Under the pieces are notes generated by a model. That model ran no database searches. It was not told the DNA's origin and saw nothing but the letters and a program-made list of their open reading frames with translations. Shown in pieces: positions 38,356 through 46,935 of a stretch of 64,000 nucleotides of DNA (positions are counted from its first letter, which is position 1; every line of letters begins with the position of its first letter). Both the position numbers and the translations under genes were made by a program. The DNA is from Bernardetia sp. ABR2-2B (GTDB lineage: Bacteria; Bacteroidota; Bacteroidia; Cytophagales; Bernardetiaceae). Location of the stretch: assembly GCF_037126435.1 (NCBI RefSeq), contig NZ_CP147020.1:4105001-4169000 (forward strand), given 5' to 3'.

Positions 38356-38580
38356 ACAATGCAAAAAGATTCATGCTTTCGTTCTGAATTTATACAAAAA
38401 AAATAAAATGAACAAGTTTTAGTCAATTATTTTGCTCTATTTTCCATTTTATGCGACTATTTTTTACTTAAAACAGTTTCTAAAAAAATATATTATCCTC
38501 GGTTGTCAATACGTCTAAAATAGGTAAACAAGCTGTTTTACTAGATGAATTTGAATACCTTTATCAAAAAAATAACTCCT
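38356..38580 (+). pseudogene. Decayed 5' fragment of the PpiC lipoprotein gene, left by tandem duplication
   Basis: This stretch matches the upstream region and first ~70 codons of the intact PpiC gene at 41504. Shared runs include AACAATGCAAAAAGATTC, AAAACAGTTTCTAA, AGATGAATTTGAATA and TATCAAAAAAATAA. The reading frame is broken: ATG at 38408 is followed by a stop after four codons (MNKF). Even the -7 box has decayed, from TACTTTTG in the intact copy to TGCTTTCG here. Homology stops around 38580, where the next phosphatase gene's 3' flank begins. It is the scar of a roughly 3.1-kb tandem duplication that carried one phosphatase gene plus the start of its divergent neighbour. Confidence 0.88.
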
Positions 38581-38598
38581 TGAAAAGAAGTCGTTTTT

Positions 38599-41295
38599 TT
38601 ATGTTTTAATTCCGACCACACAAATATCATCAATCTGTTTTTGCTCTGCCCCTGTCCATTCTAGCAATGTCATTTTTAAGGCTCTACGCTGATGCAACAT
38701 AGAGGAAGTAGAAGTATCGTATAAAAGACTACGAAAACGGTTAGACATAAACTTTCTTCCTTCTTCTCCTCCAAATTGGTCTTGATAACCGTCTGAATAT
38801 AAATAAAAAGCTTCTACTTCTTCCAAATCAATAATGTGATTGGTATATTTTTTTTCTTCAACTTTTTGGCTTCTTCCTCCTATCGAAAGGTTATCTCCTT
38901 TTATGACCGTCATATTTGCTTTTTCTCCACCTCGTTTTCGTTTTTTGTGCATATAGACAAGAGGGTTTTTTGCTCCTGCAAACTCCAAAATTCCTTTTTC
39001 ATCATCAATTGTAGCAACAGAAATATCCATTCCATCTTTATTTCCTGTTGTTTTTTGTTTTAAAATATCTTTAATTTCTTGTTGTAGTCTATCCAAAATA
39101 TCACTTGGAGTCGTTATCCTATGATGTTTGACGATTTCATTGAGAAGGGTTATTCCCAATAAAGACATAAAAGCTCCTGGAACACCGTGCCCTGTACAAT
39201 CAGCTACAATAGCAACCTTACAATTATCTACTTTTGCATACCAATAAAAGTCTCCCGAAACAATATCTTTTGGAGTAAAGAAAATAAAAGCATCTTCAAA
39301 AATAGATTTCATCTCCCTTATATTACCTAATAATGCAAACTGAATACGTTGTGCATAATTTACACTAGATAAAAACTTTTCATTCTGTTGCTTTATTTGA
39401 ATTGATTTTTGTTTATTCGCAAGCCTAGAAATTTCAGATTTTGTAATGTCTTGCAGACTTCCTCGTTTACTAATCAATATTCCATCGTCATCAAAAGAAG
39501 GAAAGGCTTCTTCTTTCAGATAAAGTGTCTTTTTGTTGGGCAAATCTAATCTGTATATCTCACTAAACTTTTTCTGAGTTTTGATAGCTTTTTTCCATTT
39601 TTGTGTTACTCTATCTAAGTCATTTGGGGCTATCCAACTTCTGAATTCTTCTAATGAGCTAGGAATTTCTTGTTCGTTTACTTGAAAAACATTTGAAAAA
39701 CTTTCTGACCATTGTATTTCTTCAGAATCAACCCTCATATCATAGCTCACTATTTTAGCTAACAGTTGAGACTCTTCCAAAAGCTCCTTATTTTTTTCTA
39801 CATTATCAAAAAGAGTTTTTACTTTTTTATTTTGCTCCACCTCTTGTGTTACATCTTGTACTGTTCCGATAAGTAGATAAGGTTCTTCTCGGTCGTTGTA
39901 ATTGATTAAGGAAAAAGCACGATAATGTTTCCATTTTTCCTGTTCAGAAGAGTGGTTAGGTTTGGCTCTATAATAAATGGTAACTTCTTTTTGTTTTTTT
40001 GATGTAGCTTCTGAAAGTTGCTCTTGATAAATTTTGTAGTCTTCTGGGTGTACAATTTTTTTGAAAATTTCTAAAGTAAATGCTTTTTTGTTGTCCAATC
40101 CATAAATAGAAGGAAGGTTATCAGAGTGGTCAATCTCTTGATTATTCAAATTCCAAACAAAACTACCTAATTTAGCCATTTTCTCAGCACGATTAAGTAA
40201 GTCTTGTTTTCTCTCAATTTCACCTTGTGCCAACAACAAATTATCATTCATCGATTGTAACTCCTCTGCATTTACTTTTAATTCTCTTTGAGAGGCTTCC
40301 AACCTTTCGTTTTTTGCCAAAAACTTTGTGTTAGCTTCTTCTACATCAAAAAATGCATCTTTTACTTTTCTTATTAATGGTTTTAGACCAAAGAGAGCCA
40401 AAGCAATTACAAATAACATAATAATAATAACGACTACAAATTGTATTACTGTCAGAGTAACAATCTTACTTTTTGCATCTTTTTCGTATCTATCAATAAT
40501 CGATTGCATGATAAAAAGAAACTCGTCTTGATTCATTTCCAAACGCTTTAGAGTTTGAATTTCGTGGGCTTGAAGACTTAAAGAATCTACATTATCGACT
40601 ACAAAAACAGGATTCAAAAGCTCATTAACTTGTATGATTATATTTTCATAACTAGAAGCTAAGGTGTCCATTTTGTTTTGTGGAATGGGTAAGTTTTGAC
40701 GGTCGTTGTCTATCCCTAAAGTAGTAGATTGTTGAGTAAGGTTTTTGTATCCCTCTTTTAGATTTTTAAAGGCAACTGATAGCGAATCTGTATATCTTAT
40801 TTTTTCTTTTTTTTCTGTAAAAGGAATTCTACTAGCATGATATAATATTTTTTGACTAAGGGTTTTTTGATTGGCTGCTATTTTTATCAATTGTATATCG
40901 TCTTGTTCTTCATTTGAAAAATCTCTTAGCAAAAGAAAACCAACTGTCAATATAAGACCAATAACGATAGGGAAAATCGTATTTGCTAGTTGCATACGTT
41001 TTATAATAGCTTTATTTTCTTCACTATAATCAGCAACATTTTTATGACGAAGAAGGTCGTTTTCTTTAAGTTTATCTATATAAAAACCAATCGTACCAAA
41101 AGCACCTCCCAAAATAAAGGGAGCAGAGTCAATAACAAAGTGTATTGGGTTTTGAGAATGAAGACGCACAACCATTTTCCATCCCAAATTCATTTCATGG
41201 AAGAATAATCCATCAAGAATCCAAGAGAAAAAAGGAAAAAGAAGACCAAACAAAAAGCCTCCTAAAATATAGCGTTTTTTATTTATGCTACTCAA
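38599..41295 (-). CDS. Membrane PilJ-PAS-SpoIIE serine phosphatase, tandem copy 2
   Basis: An 898-residue protein collinear with copy 1. The first 40 residues are nearly identical (KRYILGGFLFGLLFPFFSWILDGLFF). The PilJ motif is IAANQKTLSQKILYH, again between membrane helices. Two PAS/PAC units precede the C-terminal SpoIIE phosphatase with SGDFYWYAKV, DCTGHGVPGAFMS and GNKDGMDIS. The sensory segment (about 125-275) and the PAS regions have diverged most, while the phosphatase and membrane parts are well conserved. The copies therefore probably receive different signals but share a target. It is divergent from the intact PpiC gene, which is its original neighbour. Confidence 0.92.
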   Translation of the reverse strand: MSSINKKRYILGGFLFGLLFPFFSWILDGLFFHEMNLGWKMVVRLHSQNPIHFVIDSAPFILGGAFGTIGFYIDKLKENDLLRHKNVADYSEENKAIIKRMQLANTIFPIVIGLILTVGFLLLRDFSNEEQDDIQLIKIAANQKTLSQKILYHASRIPFTEKKEKIRYTDSLSVAFKNLKEGYKNLTQQSTTLGIDNDRQNLPIPQNKMDTLASSYENIIIQVNELLNPVFVVDNVDSLSLQAHEIQTLKRLEMNQDEFLFIMQSIIDRYEKDAKSKIVTLTVIQFVVVIIIMLFVIALALFGLKPLIRKVKDAFFDVEEANTKFLAKNERLEASQRELKVNAEELQSMNDNLLLAQGEIERKQDLLNRAEKMAKLGSFVWNLNNQEIDHSDNLPSIYGLDNKKAFTLEIFKKIVHPEDYKIYQEQLSEATSKKQKEVTIYYRAKPNHSSEQEKWKHYRAFSLINYNDREEPYLLIGTVQDVTQEVEQNKKVKTLFDNVEKNKELLEESQLLAKIVSYDMRVDSEEIQWSESFSNVFQVNEQEIPSSLEEFRSWIAPNDLDRVTQKWKKAIKTQKKFSEIYRLDLPNKKTLYLKEEAFPSFDDDGILISKRGSLQDITKSEISRLANKQKSIQIKQQNEKFLSSVNYAQRIQFALLGNIREMKSIFEDAFIFFTPKDIVSGDFYWYAKVDNCKVAIVADCTGHGVPGAFMSLLGITLLNEIVKHHRITTPSDILDRLQQEIKDILKQKTTGNKDGMDISVATIDDEKGILEFAGAKNPLVYMHKKRKRGGEKANMTVIKGDNLSIGGRSQKVEEKKYTNHIIDLEEVEAFYLYSDGYQDQFGGEEGRKFMSNRFRSLLYDTSTSSMLHQRRALKMTLLEWTGAEQKQIDDICVVGIKT

Positions 41296-41463
41296 CGACT
41301 GTTTTTCTTTGAAAGGTTAAAAAATAAAATGATAAGCAAAAAATAAAGAATATAGCTATTCTTTCCCTTATCAAACATCTTTGTAACTAGAATCTAGTCT
41401 ATTAGTTTAGAATTAGTGAATATTATTTTGAAAAATCAACTTCAAACAATGCAAAAAGATTCG

Positions 41464-41471
41464 TACTTTTG
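41464..41471 (+). promoter_or_regulatory. Candidate -7 promoter box of the PpiC gene
   Basis: TACTTTTG, followed by CAGC, fits the Bacteroidota TAnnTTTG box 32 bp before the start codon. It is altered in the dead duplicate (TGCTTTCG), as expected if selection keeps it in the live copy. Confidence 0.5.
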
Positions 41472-41503
41472 CAGCGTCAAATTTTTACACAAAATAAAAG
41501 AAA

Positions 41504-43864
41504 ATGAATACGTTATTAACTAAAATTTCTACATTATTTTCTGTTTTTGCACTGCTATTTTTTATTGCTTGTTCGCCAAAAACAGTTTCTAATAAAATAA
41601 ACTACCCACAATCTCCAACACTTTTAAAAATAGATGACCAAATTGTTTCGGCAGATGAATTTGAATATCTCTATCAAAAAAATAATTCCACAGCTGAAGA
41701 TAGCCTTTGGAATAGAGAAAAAATTCAAGAATACTTAGATTTATATATCAATTTCAAACTCAAAGTAGAGGAAGCAAAAGAGCTTGGAATGGATACTTCA
41801 CAGGCTTTTAAAAAGGAATTTGAAATCTATAAAAATCAACTTGCCGAGCCGTATCTTACGCCAAAAAATGTAAGTGAAAAACTAGTAAAAGAAGCTTATT
41901 CTCGCCTAAATGAATCGGTTCGTGCTTCTCATATTCTAATTATGGTAGAGCAATATGCTAATCCAGAGGATACGTTGGCAGCTTACAAAAAAATTCAAGA
42001 TATTAGAAAAAAGGCTGTGGCAGGAGAAAATTTTGCAGAACTTGCAAATACTTATTCTGATGACCCTTCAGGTAAAATAAATGGAGGAGATTTATATTAT
42101 TTTTCTTCGCTTCAAATGGTTTATCCTTTCGAAACAGCAGCTTATAATACTCCAGAAGGAAAAATTTCGGAGATTGTACGTACTCGTTTTGGATATCATA
42201 TCTTGAAAGTTACTGACAAAAAACCATCTTTAGGAAAAGTTCAGTTGGCGCATATTATGATTCGTTCTTCTGATGGAATGATTGCAGAAGATACACTAAA
42301 AGCTTATCGCAAAATTCAAGAAATTTATACGCAACTAGAGAAAATAACTGATGAAGCAAAACAAAAGGAACTCTTTGAAAATCTAGCAAAACAGTTTTCG
42401 GAAGATTATCGCTCAAGAGAACGTGGAGGACAGCTTACTAATAATGGAAACCCAGAGTTTACGTCTGGAACACTTGTTCCACCCTTTGAAGAAAAAATAT
42501 CTACACTCAAAAAAGGAGAAATTACTGCACCTTTCAAGTCTGCTTTTGGATGGCATATTGCTCGTTTGATAGAAAAAGATGCAATTGAACCTTTTGAAGA
42601 TTTGCAGCCAATTCTTCAACAAAAAATAGCGAAGGATTCCCGTGCCGAGATTCAACAAGCTGTTTTGATAGAAAAATTAAAAAAAGAAAATGGCTTTTCT
42701 CAAAACAAAAAATCAGATGAGTTTCTGACGCAAATGGCAGCCGATTCGATGATTCAGAAGGCAAATATGTGGACAATCAAGCGTTTTGAAATGCAAAACC
42801 CAAAACTAGCTAAGAATAAAAATTTATTTACTGTTGGTACAAAAAACTATACCTTAGATAATTTTGTGTCTTATTTGGAAGAGGGAAACAAACTTCCTGC
42901 TCCTGAAAAAGCATTGCCATTTTTGAGAGAAGAATATCAAAATTTTGTAGCTCAAAAAATTATTGATAACGAAAGAGAATTATTATCAAAAAAATATCCT
43001 GAATACCGTTTCTTATTGCAAGAATATTATGATGGAATTTTGCTTTTCAAGATAATGGAACAAAAAGTTTGGGCAAAAGCTCTAGCCGACCAAGAGGGTT
43101 TGATGGAATTTTATGATAAAAACAAAGAAAACTATCGTTGGAAAGACCGTGCAAAAGTAACTATCTACAATGCAGCCGACCAAAAAACACTTTCTATGCT
43201 AAAAGATAGCCTGAAGTTAGGTTATTATGCAGTAGATAATTTTCAGCCTTTAAAATTAGAGTTTGATAGAAGAAACATAAAACTTTCGGAGTCGCAAATC
43301 AAAAAACTAGGTCCTTTTGCATTAGCTGCCAAAACAAACCCTTCTTATGTCTTGACTGTTGAAGCTGCAAAAGCAATAGGAGAAACAGATGCAATGATGC
43401 AAAGCCGTATTGATGCAATTAAGGAGTATTTCAAAAAAGAAAGTGTTGCGAATGTTCGTTTTGTAGCCCAAAAAATAGGAAGTGCAAATGCAGCAAAAGC
43501 AACTATTCAGCTTAAAATATTTACAACAGACTCTAAACTATTAGAAAATCGTTTTAACAAAGAAAATGCTCTTCGTTTGGAAATAATGGAAGGACTTTTT
43601 GAAAAACAAGCACAACCAATTCTATCAGAAATAGACTTCAAAAAAGGAGATTATACCGTTGAAAACAATGGTAGAATGTATTATGTAATTGTTGAAGAAA
43701 TTGAACCTGCGAGAGTGAAAAAACTAGAAGAAACTCGTGGCGTTGTTATTTCTGATTATCAGCAATTCTTAGAAAAGGAATGGATTGAAGAATTACGTAA
43801 AAAATATGAGTTCAGTACAGACGAGAAAGTAATGGAGGCTGTTTTATTGAAGAATAAGAAGTAA
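41504..43864 (+). CDS. PpiC-type peptidylprolyl isomerase lipoprotein (SurA/PrsA-like)
   Basis: A 786-residue protein with a lipobox FIAC (Cys23). An N-terminal chaperone-like helical part (about 40-135) precedes a PpiC parvulin domain at about 138-238 (VRASHILIMVEQ, FAELANTYSDDPSGKINGGDLYYFSS, RFGYHILKVTDKK). A second follows at about 245-352 (VQLAHIMIRSSDG, ENLAKQFSEDYRSRERGGQL, SAFGWHIARLIEK). A long C-terminal helical half (about 360-780) has no domain I can name. It is probably a periplasmic or outer-membrane-anchored folding factor for exported proteins. Much longer than E. coli SurA, it fits the larger Bacteroidota PpiC lipoproteins. A decayed copy of its 5' end lies at 38356-38580. 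Confidence 0.9.
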   Translation: MNTLLTKISTLFSVFALLFFIACSPKTVSNKINYPQSPTLLKIDDQIVSADEFEYLYQKNNSTAEDSLWNREKIQEYLDLYINFKLKVEEAKELGMDTSQAFKKEFEIYKNQLAEPYLTPKNVSEKLVKEAYSRLNESVRASHILIMVEQYANPEDTLAAYKKIQDIRKKAVAGENFAELANTYSDDPSGKINGGDLYYFSSLQMVYPFETAAYNTPEGKISEIVRTRFGYHILKVTDKKPSLGKVQLAHIMIRSSDGMIAEDTLKAYRKIQEIYTQLEKITDEAKQKELFENLAKQFSEDYRSRERGGQLTNNGNPEFTSGTLVPPFEEKISTLKKGEITAPFKSAFGWHIARLIEKDAIEPFEDLQPILQQKIAKDSRAEIQQAVLIEKLKKENGFSQNKKSDEFLTQMAADSMIQKANMWTIKRFEMQNPKLAKNKNLFTVGTKNYTLDNFVSYLEEGNKLPAPEKALPFLREEYQNFVAQKIIDNERELLSKKYPEYRFLLQEYYDGILLFKIMEQKVWAKALADQEGLMEFYDKNKENYRWKDRAKVTIYNAADQKTLSMLKDSLKLGYYAVDNFQPLKLEFDRRNIKLSESQIKKLGPFALAAKTNPSYVLTVEAAKAIGETDAMMQSRIDAIKEYFKKESVANVRFVAQKIGSANAAKATIQLKIFTTDSKLLENRFNKENALRLEIMEGLFEKQAQPILSEIDFKKGDYTVENNGRMYYVIVEEIEPARVKKLEETRGVVISDYQQFLEKEWIEELRKKYEFSTDEKVMEAVLLKNKK

Positions 43865-43883
43865 AATTATTTTCATTAGCTCA

Positions 43884-43932
43884 AAAAAACACCTTATTTT
43901 ATTCATCTTTTGGGACAGAATGAGGTGTTTTC
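43884..43932 (+). terminator. Probable terminator after the PpiC gene
   Basis: The arms AAAAACACCT and AGGTGTTTT flank a 28-nt loop that can pair further (CAT/ATG). It is followed by TCTTG rather than a pure T run, and lies between convergent genes. Confidence 0.6.
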
Positions 43933-43937
43933 TTGTG

Positions 43938-44294
43938 TTATATATTATCAATTTTACCAGCTATAACAATTAATTTATGAGCAATTATGTGTACTGTTTC
44001 GTAAATTTTCTCATCATCTATATTATCACCAAGCTCAGAAACATCTACATTAATTATATCATCTTCATCATTGTGAGAGATATATAAAACAAATAAATTT
44101 TTTACAAAATTCATAAGTCCACTAATATTTTTTCTTAGAAAGATAATATCTTCATCATCTCTAGTTTTTATTAGACAGTTCAATTCATTTAATAACTCAT
44201 TATATAAAGAAATATCAAAGTAATCTTTTTTTACTAAACTATATAAAAAGCTATCTACTTCAATTTTTATATTTTTTTGAATATGAGTAATCAT
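43938..44294 (-). CDS. Hypothetical small acidic helical protein
   Basis: A 118-residue acidic protein that I do not recognise. Its N-terminus (MITHIQKNIKIEVDSFLYSLVKKDYFDISLYNELLNELNCLI) and middle are predicted helical. The C-terminal part has an acidic stretch (SHNDEDDIINVDVSELGDNIDDEKIYE) before a last helix. There is no signal peptide or membrane segment, so it should be cytoplasmic. It has no close operon partner; a MITE-like element lies upstream. The compact size and lone placement beside a mobile-element relic suggest recent gain, but that is only inference. Confidence 0.55.
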   Translation of the reverse strand: MITHIQKNIKIEVDSFLYSLVKKDYFDISLYNELLNELNCLIKTRDDEDIIFLRKNISGLMNFVKNLFVLYISHNDEDDIINVDVSELGDNIDDEKIYETVHIIAHKLIVIAGKIDNI

Positions 44295-44371
44295 TCTTTT
44301 TTATTTTAGTGTAAACACACTTTTTTTGTAGGAAAATACAAAGTGAAATGCTTTTATTATTAGTAGAAGCT

Positions 44372-44520
44372 GTTTAAGAATTACTTTTAAACAGGTCAGT
44401 CTCGTAGAGCAGACCGTTTTGCAGTTGATACTTCTAACCTTAGTAGACGGTCTGCCCTTCGGGACTGACCTATTTGCTATAGAAAACTCATTTTGAAAAT
44501 ATAGTTTTCTATTCTTAAAC
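44372..44520. mobile_element. MITE-like element with terminal and internal inverted repeats
   Basis: About 149 bp bounded by perfect 10-bp terminal inverted repeats GTTTAAGAAT and ATTCTTAAAC, extended to 11 bp by a flanking T/A pair. Nested inside are perfect 9-bp arms AGGTCAGTC/GACTGACCT (44393, 44463) and GCAGACCGT/ACGGTCTGC (44409, 44447). The GC-rich centre contrasts with its AT-rich surroundings. There is no transposase. It could be a non-autonomous element or a large structured repeat. Flanking target-site duplication is not obvious. Confidence 0.6.
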
Positions 44521-44575
44521 AACTTTGTAGTATAATTCCCCATTTCCTAATATCCAATCTCCATTCCCCAATAAA

Positions 44576-45622
44576 TCAATCCTCCAAAGCACTAACCAAG
44601 AATGTATTTTTCAAACCCAACCAAATAATCAAAAATACAAATGCCCACGTCAGATAAATTTCATAATAATCTCTAGTGAGTGTAAATTTATTTTCTTTGA
44701 TTTCAGAACGCTCTAGCTTGTCAATCGTAGAAAAAATTGTTCCTAAAGAAGCGTTATCAGTCGCTCTAAAAAACTTTCCTTCTGTAATCTGTGCAATTTG
44801 TTTCATAACAGTTTCATCAAGCGTATTGTCGATGTATTGCACTTGTCCGAAACGATTTCGATAAGGTACTTTTCCTTCTTTTCCTACTCCAATTGTATAA
44901 ATTTTTATGTTGTATTTACGTGCTAATTTGGCTGCCGTAATTGGGTCTATTGTTCCTGCGTTGCTTTCTCCATCTGTCAAGAGTATCATTACTTTTGATT
45001 GGGTTTCGCTGTCTCGCATTCGGTTTGTGCCTACTCCGATAGCACTTCCAATGGCTGTTCCTCCTTTTTGTATCATTCTGAAATCAATTTCTTCTAGGTA
45101 ACCATACAAAAGCTCATAATCTGTGGTAAGTGGCGCAAGACTAAAAGCATCTCCAGCAAAGACTACAATTCCGATTCTGTCTTGCAAACGTCCTTTTATA
45201 AAATTATTAGCAACCATTTTGGCTGCTTCTAAACGATTAGGTTTGAAATCTTCAATTTGCATAGATTCTGAAATATCCATCACAATCATAATATCAATTC
45301 CTTCGGTATAACGTTCAGGAGGCTGTTCAGATGTTTTTTGAGGACGAGCAAGGGCAATCAAAATAAAGATTAAGAAAAGGCTAAAAAAAACTTTTGGGAC
45401 GTGTCTTAATAATGTCCAAAAATCTGACTTTAGGTTTTGGTCTGGAAAGGCAACTTCTAATTTTTGACGAAAACGCACAAAAATAAGCCATTTCAATAAA
45501 AATAAAAAAGGAACTCCGATAAGAGCATACAACCAAAATGGACTTTGCCAGTCAAAACTTTGTAGTGTTTCTAAGGTCAACCATTTAAAATCTAACCATT
45601 CAAAACTTGATTTATCAAACAT
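44576..45622 (-). CDS. VWA domain-containing BatA-like membrane protein
   Basis: A 348-residue protein. Hydrophobic segments lie at about 30-50 and 75-93, with a third at about 322-342. The VWA domain (about 108-300) has a complete MIDAS: Asp116-Ile-Ser118-Glu-Ser120 (MDISES), the downstream Thr in GGTAIG, and LLTDGESN for the Asp. This layout, helix pair then VWA then helix, is that of BatA, linked in other bacteria to aerotolerance and envelope integrity together with MoxR ATPases. The start overlaps the end of the next upstream gene by 8 bp. No moxR, DUF58, batB or TPR bat genes are adjacent, so the usual long locus is reduced here or split. Confidence 0.88.
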   Translation of the reverse strand: MFDKSSFEWLDFKWLTLETLQSFDWQSPFWLYALIGVPFLFLLKWLIFVRFRQKLEVAFPDQNLKSDFWTLLRHVPKVFFSLFLIFILIALARPQKTSEQPPERYTEGIDIMIVMDISESMQIEDFKPNRLEAAKMVANNFIKGRLQDRIGIVVFAGDAFSLAPLTTDYELLYGYLEEIDFRMIQKGGTAIGSAIGVGTNRMRDSETQSKVMILLTDGESNAGTIDPITAAKLARKYNIKIYTIGVGKEGKVPYRNRFGQVQYIDNTLDETVMKQIAQITEGKFFRATDNASLGTIFSTIDKLERSEIKENKFTLTRDYYEIYLTWAFVFLIIWLGLKNTFLVSALED

Positions 45623-46676
45623 TTTCTTTATTATTTATTTTCTTATTTATGTTTCTGTTTGTTTTTCGACGAGCTTTCACAACAGAAGATCTATTTCTTT
45701 TTGATTCTTGATTCAATTCATTTTCAGAAGTTACTCTAAGCTCTGCCAAACGTTTTTCAAAAATATTGATAGCGTAATTTTTTAGATTTTGTAGAGCTTG
45801 TTCTGTGTTATTGTCTATTTGCCCACCATAAATAGCTCTATCAATCACTTTCAGATTTTCTCCTAAAGATTCATTTTTGGTAAGACGAGAAATTTCTTTA
45901 GAGGTATAAGTAGTAAAAGGTTCATTTTTGAGCTTTTCGATATAAGCTTTCCACATTCCTAATGTATGGTCAGTAGCTTCTGGGTTTTCAATTTGTTGTA
46001 ACTGACTAGCATATTCTTGTATAAATCTTTCGTGTTGGCTCTGTAAACGTTTCAAACGATAACTTCTTCTGATACTTTCTCCAAAAAACACAAAGAACAA
46101 GATAATTCCAACTAACAAAACTACCATAATCAGCCCATACAACGGATAATTTACAAATCTTGGAATTTCTAAAAAGGTAGTATTTTGATAAAATGTAATA
46201 CTATCTTTTTGAAGCATGTTCTGCAAATTGGCTTTTGAGAGAACGAAATCAGTTTCTTTGGTAGAAACCTCCGTAAAGTATTTGAGCGTATCGCCACTAT
46301 TTTGATTGATGACAAAAACGGGAAGTTTTAGCGTTTGAATGGTATCTAATTCGAAGCTTCGAAGCCAATAAACTGCACTATCCGTCGCAATTCCTTTTGA
46401 ATTAGTTTGTGTAGGAAAAGCATCTGTTTTTATCCACTCAAAAGGCTCAAAGTTATAAGTAGAATCAGCAAAAACTACCTCTTGGTCATAATTATGAACA
46501 AAAATTACTTTAAAAGGAATATGTTTGCCAACCTTTAGGCTATCTCTTGAAAAAGAACCTGTAATGGTAGGTAATTTATCATCTTGTGCAAAACTAGAAA
46601 AATTACAAAAGGTAAAATTTCCAACTAAGAGAAATAAAATGAGTAGAGAAAAAAAGTATTTTTTATTTATTTTCAT
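45615..46676 (-). CDS. BatD-like membrane-anchored beta-domain protein
   Basis: A 353-residue protein with a signal peptide (about 8-30). A periplasmic beta-sandwich follows (about 35-150; FSRDSLKVGKHIPFKVIFVHNYDQEVVFADS). A transmembrane helix lies at about 178-200, and a basic, coiled cytoplasmic tail ends in lysine/arginine-rich sequence. The order and its 8-bp overlap with the BatA-like gene match the unnamed protein commonly encoded just before batA in Bacteroidota. It is probably a partner of the VWA protein in an envelope complex. No enzymatic motif is visible. Confidence 0.72.
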   Translation of the reverse strand: MKINKKYFFSLLILFLLVGNFTFCNFSSFAQDDKLPTITGSFSRDSLKVGKHIPFKVIFVHNYDQEVVFADSTYNFEPFEWIKTDAFPTQTNSKGIATDSAVYWLRSFELDTIQTLKLPVFVINQNSGDTLKYFTEVSTKETDFVLSKANLQNMLQKDSITFYQNTTFLEIPRFVNYPLYGLIMVVLLVGIILFFVFFGESIRRSYRLKRLQSQHERFIQEYASQLQQIENPEATDHTLGMWKAYIEKLKNEPFTTYTSKEISRLTKNESLGENLKVIDRAIYGGQIDNNTEQALQNLKNYAINIFEKRLAELRVTSENELNQESKRNRSSVVKARRKTNRNINKKINNKENV

Positions 46677-46702
46677 ATTTTGTCGTTGCTTTCTACGGTA
46701 TC

Positions 46703-46720
46703 AAAACCCTAAAGGTTTAA
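46703..46720. repeat. Degenerate AAACCCT-type palindrome
   Basis: AAAACCCTAAAGGTTTAA, arms AAACC/GGTTT, resembles half-length remains of the palindromes at 19815 and 60780. It lies 27 bp before the BatD-like gene's start codon. Confidence 0.4.
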
Positions 46721-46935
46721 AATTCAAATTCTTTCTTTATTACAAACTTAATGTATAGTGTCCCCTTTTGCAATAGTTGTAATAAGGTAATAACTTTTTT
46801 TGTGCAAATGGTTTTTGAAAATTAGTGAAAGTTAATCATTTTTTAGTATTCTGTGCTTCGTAGTGAAAAAAGTATTTTTAAAGATGCAACGTACAGAATC
46901 TTTTTTGTATCTAACCAAAAATAATTTAATTTTTT

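Noticed and set aside
35534-41295. Histidine kinases, from the PAS and PilJ domains
   Set aside because: No H-box or HATPase motifs are present; the C-termini carry SpoIIE metal-binding motifs.
44301-44543. 80-codon minus-strand ORF
   Set aside because: It spans the inverted-repeat element at 44372-44520 almost exactly; its sequence is explained by the palindromes, and it has no leader, motif or coupling.
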